Assembly (NCBI GenBank): GCA_030628445.1
Contig: DAOVQV010000088.1
Location: 1-6,562 of the forward strand
From: Phycisphaerae bacterium
GTDB lineage: Bacteria > Planctomycetota > Phycisphaerae > SM23-33
Direction: 5' to 3'
Length of the DNA stretch: 6,562 nt
Positions 1 through 4,458 of this stretch are shown piece by piece. Positions within the stretch are counted from its first letter, which is position 1. Every line of letters starts with the position of its first letter. Below the pieces are notes generated by a model, which saw only the letters and a list, made by a program, of their open reading frames with translations, did no database searches and was not told the origin of the DNA. The translations under genes were made by a program, and so were the position numbers.

Positions 1-320
1 ACCATTTCTTTCGATTCGACCAAGCCGTGTTTGGCCAGTTGGTCCAGGTACCATGTGTCGCCTGGCATGAACAGGTCGCCTCTTTGGGCCAGCCTCACCC
101 GCGAAATCAGCATGCCGCTGCCGGCATAATCGCATTCGACGGGTATTTCGGTCTCGGCGGTGAAGGCTTCGACAACCTCGGCCGCGGCCGGGCGCAAGCC
201 GGCGCCGCAGTAAAAGTAAAGCGCCTGCTCGCCCTGCCCGCCGAGCGGGACAACCAGCACAACCGCCAGGAGCAACCCGACCAAGAGCACCGCCGCTGAC
301 ACCAGCGCGAACTTCCGCAT
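1..320 (-). CDS. ModA-like periplasmic solute-binding protein, 3' end missing
   Basis: The reading frame opens at the ATG complementary to 318-320 and stays open to the left edge, giving 106 codons of the N-terminal part. Residues 4-28 are a long hydrophobic signal or membrane anchor (ALVSAAVLLVGLLLAVVLVV) without a lipobox cysteine. The mature part begins with a beta strand (ALYFYCGAGLRPA, 33-45), then a helix and a second strand leading into DYAGSG (64-69) and RGDLFMPGD (80-88). This is the layout of the first lobe of type II solute-binding proteins of the ModA/SBP_bac_11 kind. It closely parallels the gene just upstream (346-1194), which shares the DYxxSG, RVR and RGDL motifs, so the two are paralogs. 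The start is supported by an AAGGAG six bases upstream. It probably delivers a small anion to an ABC permease encoded further left. The ligand is not determined, and a role in sensing is possible. Confidence 0.8.
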   Translation of the reverse strand, partial: MRKFALVSAAVLLVGLLLAVVLVVPLGGQGEQALYFYCGAGLRPAAAEVVEAFTAETEIPVECDYAGSGMLISRVRLAQRGDLFMPGDTWYLDQLAKHGLVESKEM

Positions 321-326
321 CGATAA

Positions 327-332
327 CTCCTT
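327..332 (-). promoter_or_regulatory. Shine-Dalgarno site of the second binding-protein gene
   Basis: The minus strand reads AAGGAG here, followed by TTATCG and then ATG at 320. The six-base spacing is good, and it fixes the start of the left-edge gene. The site lies in the 25-bp gap after the stop codon of the upstream paralog, which fits one transcript for both genes. Confidence 0.6.
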
Positions 333-345
333 CGAACCCGGCCTG

Positions 346-1194
346 TCAGTCGGCCGGTGAGAATCCAAGCTCGGAGAACACCGCCTTGCCGCCCTGCGAG
401 GCGCAGAACTCGGCGAACTTCCTGCCCGCGGCGGGCTGCTCGGAGCACGTAAGCGTGGCGATGAAGACCTTGATCTTACTCATGTCGATTGGCCCGAAGG
501 TGGCGCTGGTGACGGCATCAAGGTCCGGGTGGGGGCGATAGGCCGGCTCGATCGTGACCGCCTCCAGCCTATCGCGCCGCAGATACGCCACGGCATCCCA
601 AACGATGCCGGCATCGAAGCGCCCCAACGCCACGGCGTTGGCTACTTCGCCGCCCATTCTCATACGGCTGAGTACGTTTGCCTCTATCCGCTCGCGCAAA
701 TTCGCCCTGTCGAACATCACCGGGCAGATGTGCCCCATGGTGGAGTAGTCCGGGTCGGTCAGCACAATCCTCAGGCCGCCCTTGCCCAGGTCCGCCAGGC
801 CGGTGATCTTCTTGGGATTGCCCTTCGGTACGACGATCACCGCCCTCAGCGTCGCCAGAGTCCAGCCGCGATCGCCCAGACCCTCGTTCAAAAGGGGCGC
901 CAGGAACGGATCATGAGCGACGTACAGATCGCCCCTGCGCTGGATCCTGACGCGGATGAGGTTCGAGCCCGAATCGCCGTAGTCCAACTCGACCTTCACG
1001 CCGGTTTCCCGCTCGTAGTGGGCGGCCAGCTTCTCCATTGCCGGCCTCATGGTCCCGCCGACGTAGCACAAAAGCGGCGGGGAATCGGCTGGGTTTTGCT
1101 TCTTGCAGCCGACAAAGCCCATCAGAATCGCCAGCCCAAGCAACACCAACTTCCCACCCGACATCCGCCCGTCGTGTGCACCGCCGCTTTCCAT
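346..1194 (-). CDS. ModA-like solute-binding lipoprotein
   Basis: A protein of 282 aa, near the usual 250-280 aa of molybdate-type binding proteins. Residues 15-29 are hydrophobic and end in a lipobox (FVGC, Cys30), so the protein is probably lipidated and tethered at the membrane. Recognisable pieces are LLCYVGGTMRPA (41-52), DYGDSG (71-76), RVRIQRRGDLYVAHD (81-95), TDPDYSTMGH (146-155, resembling the ligand-loop region between the lobes) and GRFDAGIVWDAVA (191-203, the family's DAGIVY-type strand). These indicate a complete two-lobe type II binding protein. ModA and WtpA usually have a serine in the first ligand loop (AASL/AGSL); here it is GGTM, so the ligand may differ from molybdate. Two starts are possible: ATG at 1194 with AGGAG only one base upstream, which is too close, and ATG at 1164 (Met11), which gives a more typical 19-residue lipoprotein signal. 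It is the first gene of the leftward pair. Confidence 0.85.
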   Translation of the reverse strand: MESGGAHDGRMSGGKLVLLGLAILMGFVGCKKQNPADSPPLLCYVGGTMRPAMEKLAAHYERETGVKVELDYGDSGSNLIRVRIQRRGDLYVAHDPFLAPLLNEGLGDRGWTLATLRAVIVVPKGNPKKITGLADLGKGGLRIVLTDPDYSTMGHICPVMFDRANLRERIEANVLSRMRMGGEVANAVALGRFDAGIVWDAVAYLRRDRLEAVTIEPAYRPHPDLDAVTSATFGPIDMSKIKVFIATLTCSEQPAAGRKFAEFCASQGGKAVFSELGFSPAD

Positions 1195-1346
1195 ACTCCT
1201 GCCCTTGTCTCATCCGGTCCCCGGGGCACCTCTCGGCGCAGCCGGGTCGCACCGTTCCCCGATGGTATCATGCCAGGGGACACAAAATCCAAGGACGATT
1301 CGCGCCTGGACGCTTATTCCACCTGCAAACGGCTGGACAACGGTGC

Positions 1347-1375
1347 GTGAATCGGCTTTGTGTGTTTGCTAGAAT
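1347..1375 (+). promoter_or_regulatory. candidate extended -10 promoter for the rightward operon
   Basis: TGCTAGAAT at 1367-1375 is an extended -10 (TGn followed by TAGAAT, five of six matches to TATAAT). A weak -35, GTGAAT at 1347-1352, lies 17 bases upstream. Transcription would start near 1382 and leave a leader of about 100 nt before the ATG at 1485. It is the best sigma70-like match in the intergenic region. It is a pattern match only, and planctomycete promoters are not well matched by the E. coli consensus. Confidence 0.35.
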
Positions 1376-1472
1376 GACTGACGGCGTGCCTTCGGCGGCG
1401 CGGCCGCCGTGGCGATACCTTTTGGCATGTCTCCATCAGGCGGAAGCCCGTTCGGATTTGAAGCGAGATTAC

Positions 1473-1477
1473 AGGAG
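1473..1477 (+). promoter_or_regulatory. Shine-Dalgarno site deciding the start at 1485
   Basis: AGGAG lies seven bases before the ATG at 1485. The same frame is open upstream to 1038, but that extension runs antisense to the binding-protein gene and has no hydrophobic leader. Starting at 1485 places a basic stretch and signal sequence at the N-terminus, so this site selects the real start. Confidence 0.65.
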
Positions 1478-1484
1478 CCAACCA

Positions 1485-3077
1485 ATGACTCATCCGCATC
1501 GCAGGCGCATCAGGTATCCCATCTCACTGCTGCTGGTCGTTGCCGTGGCCGCGGGGCTTTGCCTTTCGGTTCCCGCGTTTGGGCAGGTTGAGGCCGAGCA
1601 GATCCTCGCGGCCTGCAAGATCGAGCGCGGCAACTGCCTGGTTACCGGGCCTGGAAGGACCCGCCTGGCGGCCGAGCTGCACAAGCACGGGAACTTGCGC
1701 CTCTACGCCGTCGAGCCGGACGACGCGTCCGTTCAGGCCGCACGCCGGCACGTCGACGCACTGGGTATCTACGGGAAGGTCACGGTTCACGAAGGCGACT
1801 TGGGACGCCTGCGTTTTGCCCCGCTTTATTTCCACATGCTGGTCTTCGACCTAACCGCCCGCCGGGTAACCGAGGAGGCCCTGGTCAACATGTACCGGCT
1901 GCTTCGCCCCGGCGGGAAGGCGTTTCTGCTGGTGGCGCCCGACAAGGCCAAGGACTGGCGGAAGCTGATGACATCCCTCGGTTTGGCGCAGTGTGACATT
2001 TCCCAAATGCCCGACGGCGGATGTATTGTGTACTCGCGGCCGGGCCCCGATCCAACCCAGGACTGGCGGGCGTGGTTCGGCGGGCCGTTCCACCAATGCG
2101 CCACCCATTGTCCCGAGTTCAAACCCCCGCTTGTGGAAATATGGAGCGCGCGGATGACCACGTCGGCCAGGCACAACTGGGTGGTGCCGATAATCGGCGA
2201 CGGCGTGGTTGTCTACCACGAATGGCAGTTCGGATACATAAACGGCCACGACCCTTACACCGGCGAGCTGCTGTGGACGCACGCGTCGAGCTTCCCCGAC
2301 AACGCCGGGGTCCACAAGCGACTGTGGATGTCGGTGCCCGCTATAGCAGGCGGCACGACGCTTGTGGCGACGTCTCTTGAGGAGCTTACTTGCATCGACC
2401 TCAAAACCGGCAAGACGCTTTGGGTCAAGCCCATACCCGCGGACATCGACTGGGACCAGGTCCCCGGCGCCCAGAGCCTGCGGCACCTCGCGGTGCACGA
2501 CGGTAAGTATTACCTGCTTGTCAATAAGGAGCGGGCCGTCTACTGGGACCCCAAAACCGGCGGCGAGACCAGCACAAAGCCCCTGCTGCCCTACAGGGCC
2601 TATACGAAGGTGGATAACTACATCTTCTACCCCGAGAACTGGGACTACAGCCACCGGCCGATGACATGGACGGTAAAGGCCGAAGGCAGCGACGAGGCGC
2701 TGTACACCTTCAGAAGCTCGGGCCGTCCGCGCTTCTGCATCGCTGAGGACCAAAGAGCCCTGTTGTACATGGCCTGGGACGGCTACAGCGCCCTGGACTT
2801 GGACACTCAGGAACATCTTTGGGGCGGACCGGTAATGCCCTATAGCTGCGGATCGGCGACGTACGCCGGCGGATACGCCTTCGCGACGGCGTCGGGAGCC
2901 ACCTACTGCATGGATGTTAGAACCGGGCGCATCGCATGGCTGATACGCAACTCCAACAGTTGCGTCCCGCCGTCCATCGCCAACGGCATCCTTTACACAA
3001 TGTCCAACAATTCCCTGCGCCTCCGAGCGATGGCCTCGCGGAATCTGCTCACGCTGCCAGGCAGAAGGAGCAAGTAG
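1485..3077 (+). CDS. exported methyltransferase-fold / PQQ-like beta-propeller protein
   Basis: A protein of 530 aa. The signal peptide has a basic stretch (HRRRIR) and a hydrophobic core at 14-30, with probable cleavage near AFG-Q (33/34). Residues about 36-185 look like a class I methyltransferase Rossmann fold: CLVTGPGR (51-58) where the SAM loop should be, then an acidic strand end AVEPDD (75-80), helix, GDLGRL (104-109), and the RLLRPGG turn (138-144) typical after strand 4. The usual DxGxGxG is degenerate. Residues about 190-530 form a PQQ-like propeller with blade ends such as DPYTGELLW (256-264), DLKTGKTLW (305-313), LDLDTQEHLW (437-446) and MDVRTGRIAW (476-485). A Cys/His cluster, HQCATHC (203-209), sits at the junction and is not a CxxCH haem site. 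As I recall, this fusion recurs in planctomycete genomes; its function is unknown. SAM should be absent outside the cytoplasm, so the domain is more likely structural or ligand-binding. It is the first gene of the operon, one base before the next start. Confidence 0.8.
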   Translation: MTHPHRRRIRYPISLLLVVAVAAGLCLSVPAFGQVEAEQILAACKIERGNCLVTGPGRTRLAAELHKHGNLRLYAVEPDDASVQAARRHVDALGIYGKVTVHEGDLGRLRFAPLYFHMLVFDLTARRVTEEALVNMYRLLRPGGKAFLLVAPDKAKDWRKLMTSLGLAQCDISQMPDGGCIVYSRPGPDPTQDWRAWFGGPFHQCATHCPEFKPPLVEIWSARMTTSARHNWVVPIIGDGVVVYHEWQFGYINGHDPYTGELLWTHASSFPDNAGVHKRLWMSVPAIAGGTTLVATSLEELTCIDLKTGKTLWVKPIPADIDWDQVPGAQSLRHLAVHDGKYYLLVNKERAVYWDPKTGGETSTKPLLPYRAYTKVDNYIFYPENWDYSHRPMTWTVKAEGSDEALYTFRSSGRPRFCIAEDQRALLYMAWDGYSALDLDTQEHLWGGPVMPYSCGSATYAGGYAFATASGATYCMDVRTGRIAWLIRNSNSCVPPSIANGILYTMSNNSLRLRAMASRNLLTLPGRRSK

Positions 3078-3078
3078 C

Positions 3079-4458
3079 ATGAGACAACTAAGAGCCCCTA
3101 ACAAGCACCTGCTCGCTGTGCTTCTCGCCGCCGCTGTGCTGGCGGTCCCGGCCTTGGCGGCCGCGGACGACTGGCCCATGTTTCAGCACGACGAGCGGCA
3201 CACCGGCGTCTCGCAGGACAGCAAGATCTCCGTGCCGATGGGTCAGGCCTGGACGTTCGCGACGAACGGGCCAATCCGCGTCCAACCCGTCGTCAAGGAC
3301 GGCGTGGTGTACTTCGGTTCTTGCGACCAGAAGTTCTACGCCGTAAGCGCCGCGACGGGTGAGCTTCGCTGGAGATACTTCACCGACGGCGAGGTGATGA
3401 GCACGGCGGCCGTCGGGGATGACGGAGCGGTCTACTTCGGGTGCGACGACGGGTACGTCTACGCACTGGACGCCAAGAGCGGTGAGTTGAAGTGGAAATC
3501 GCCCGTCCGCCGAACGCCGCCGCCGCCCGTGCCGGCATCGAGGTACATCAAGTCTGAGCAGCCGCTGATCCCGCCCTGGTCCGCCGATGGACCAATGGCC
3601 ATTGCCGGCTTCGCAAAACTGACGCATCAGGTGGTTCGCTCGCCGGTGCTGGTGGCAGGAGGCATGGTGTTCGTGGGCACGGGGCTACCAGGGAGTTGGG
3701 GACACCTTCACGGCTTCGATGCAAAGACGGGCCGGCTGTGCTGGACGCGCCCGTCGAGCGTGCAAGGGACGTATCGTGTTTTCGGAGGTGTGGAGAACGG
3801 CCCGGTGATGTATCGCGGTACGTTGTTCTGGCCGGAATATCTCATCGAGGCGCTGGACCCGTACTCGGGCAGGGCGGTGCCCGGTTGGCCCGAACCTTTG
3901 CTGTATAGGGTGGGCAGTGGGGCGTTTAGTTTCTCCAGCCAGATTGCCGTAAGCCCCGAGGGTCTGGCCGTCGCGTTCGTCTACGCCCGCCATTACCCGC
4001 ACTCAGGGCATCCTGCAAAGTGGCAAGTCGTTGATCTATTCGACAATTCGATACGCTTCGCCGAACGCATGGGCGGGACGCGCCCGCAACTGGAACAGTC
4101 CCCCATCGTAAACGGCTCGAAGATCTACTTCGTCCTGATGGAAGCCAAAACCAAGTCGCATCCGGCGTTGGCGTGCTACGACCTGCTTACGGGCAAGTGG
4201 CTGGCGGGTTTTGATCAACCGGACGGGCGGCCTTTCAACGGCTGCCTGGCGCTGGCCGGTGAGACCCTTTTCGGCGTCACGCAGGATGGGATTATCTACG
4301 CCTTCAAGGTGGGGGCCGCTGGGGGGGAGTTGGAGAAAATCTGGACGCACGACCTGAAGACCGCGGTTTTCGCCTCGGGTGCGATCGCCGGCGGGACGTA
4401 CTTCATCGGCGCCGAGGACGGAAAGCTGTATGCCCTTCTCAAGGAGAGTGGCAAATGA
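3079..4458 (+). CDS. exported PQQ-like (BamB-type) beta-propeller protein
   Basis: A protein of 459 aa. A signal peptide covers about residues 1-28 (hydrophobic LLAVLLAAAVLAVPALA, cut near ALA-AA). The mature protein opens with DWPMFQHDERHTG (31-43), the characteristic entry motif of bacterial PQQ-repeat propellers. Blades follow with VVYFGSCDQKFYAVSAATGELRW split across 76-98, AVYFGCDDGYVYALDAKSGELKW across 117-139, MVFVGTG...GFDAKTGRLCW (196-222), ACYDLLTGKW (365-374), GIIYAFK (404-410) and a closing YFIGAEDGKLYAL (441-453), consistent with a 7-8 blade ring. A proline-rich insert, RRTPPPPVPAS (144-154), interrupts the ring after the second clear blade. It has no transmembrane segment after the signal. 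Neither bound PQQ nor an enzyme activity is implied; many relatives are scaffolds like BamB. AAGGAG at 3065-3070, eight bases upstream, supports the start. The stop overlaps the next gene. Confidence 0.85.
   Translation: MRQLRAPNKHLLAVLLAAAVLAVPALAAADDWPMFQHDERHTGVSQDSKISVPMGQAWTFATNGPIRVQPVVKDGVVYFGSCDQKFYAVSAATGELRWRYFTDGEVMSTAAVGDDGAVYFGCDDGYVYALDAKSGELKWKSPVRRTPPPPVPASRYIKSEQPLIPPWSADGPMAIAGFAKLTHQVVRSPVLVAGGMVFVGTGLPGSWGHLHGFDAKTGRLCWTRPSSVQGTYRVFGGVENGPVMYRGTLFWPEYLIEALDPYSGRAVPGWPEPLLYRVGSGAFSFSSQIAVSPEGLAVAFVYARHYPHSGHPAKWQVVDLFDNSIRFAERMGGTRPQLEQSPIVNGSKIYFVLMEAKTKSHPALACYDLLTGKWLAGFDQPDGRPFNGCLALAGETLFGVTQDGIIYAFKVGAAGGELEKIWTHDLKTAVFASGAIAGGTYFIGAEDGKLYALLKESGK
4441..4458 (+). promoter_or_regulatory. 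ribosome site and ATGA stop/start overlap
   Basis: AAGGAG at 4441-4446 lies inside the end of the propeller gene, eight bases before the ATG at 4455. That ATG shares bases with the TGA stop at 4456-4458 (ATGA). This is the classic arrangement for translational coupling and indicates that the propeller and the lyase-like protein are made together from one mRNA. Confidence 0.7.

Larger units (their letters stand above)
1195..1484. other. divergent intergenic region
   Basis: This 290-bp stretch separates the leftward binding-protein genes from the rightward propeller/lyase operon, so it must hold promoters for both directions unless the SBP genes have another start. Open frames cross it, but they are extensions or shadows of the flanking genes and show no separate ribosome-binding site or recognisable product. 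The right part holds an extended -10 candidate at 1367-1375. For the leftward direction I see only a weak TTGGAT (1287-1292) to TACCAT (1262-1267) pair with a 19-base spacer. I see no riboswitch, tRNA or strong hairpin. Confidence 0.6.

Noticed and set aside
339..356. Small inverted repeat CGGCC/GGCCG near the stop of the lipoprotein gene
   Set aside because: It has a five-base stem with an eight-base loop and no T-run, it overlaps the stop codon, and the next gene follows after 25 bp, so it is unlikely to terminate transcription.
1262..1292. Leftward promoter TTGGAT-19-TACCAT
   Set aside because: The spacer is too long and the -10 word matches only four of six bases, so it is not listed as a feature.
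529..1350. Plus-strand open frame of 273 codons opposite the binding-protein gene
   Set aside because: It is antisense to a clear lipoprotein gene, and its product has no recognisable domain or signal.
1038..1484. N-terminal extension of the first propeller gene by 149 codons
   Set aside because: It lies antisense to the binding-protein gene and crosses the intergenic region. It has no ribosome-binding site at its start and would bury the signal peptide. The ATG at 1485 has AGGAG at good spacing.
2097..2111. Haem c attachment site in the first propeller protein
   Set aside because: The cluster reads CATHC and not CxxCH, so a covalent haem site is not supported.
1851..3179. Minus-strand open frame of 442 codons opposite the first propeller gene
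   Set aside because: It mirrors a well-supported gene in GC-rich DNA, its translation shows no recognisable domain, and it is the expected shadow of codon bias.
4321..4327. Run of seven G as a phase-variation tract (also seven C at 4700-4706)
   Set aside because: Both runs are in intact frames and are short for a GC-rich genome, and there is no sign of a broken alternative frame.
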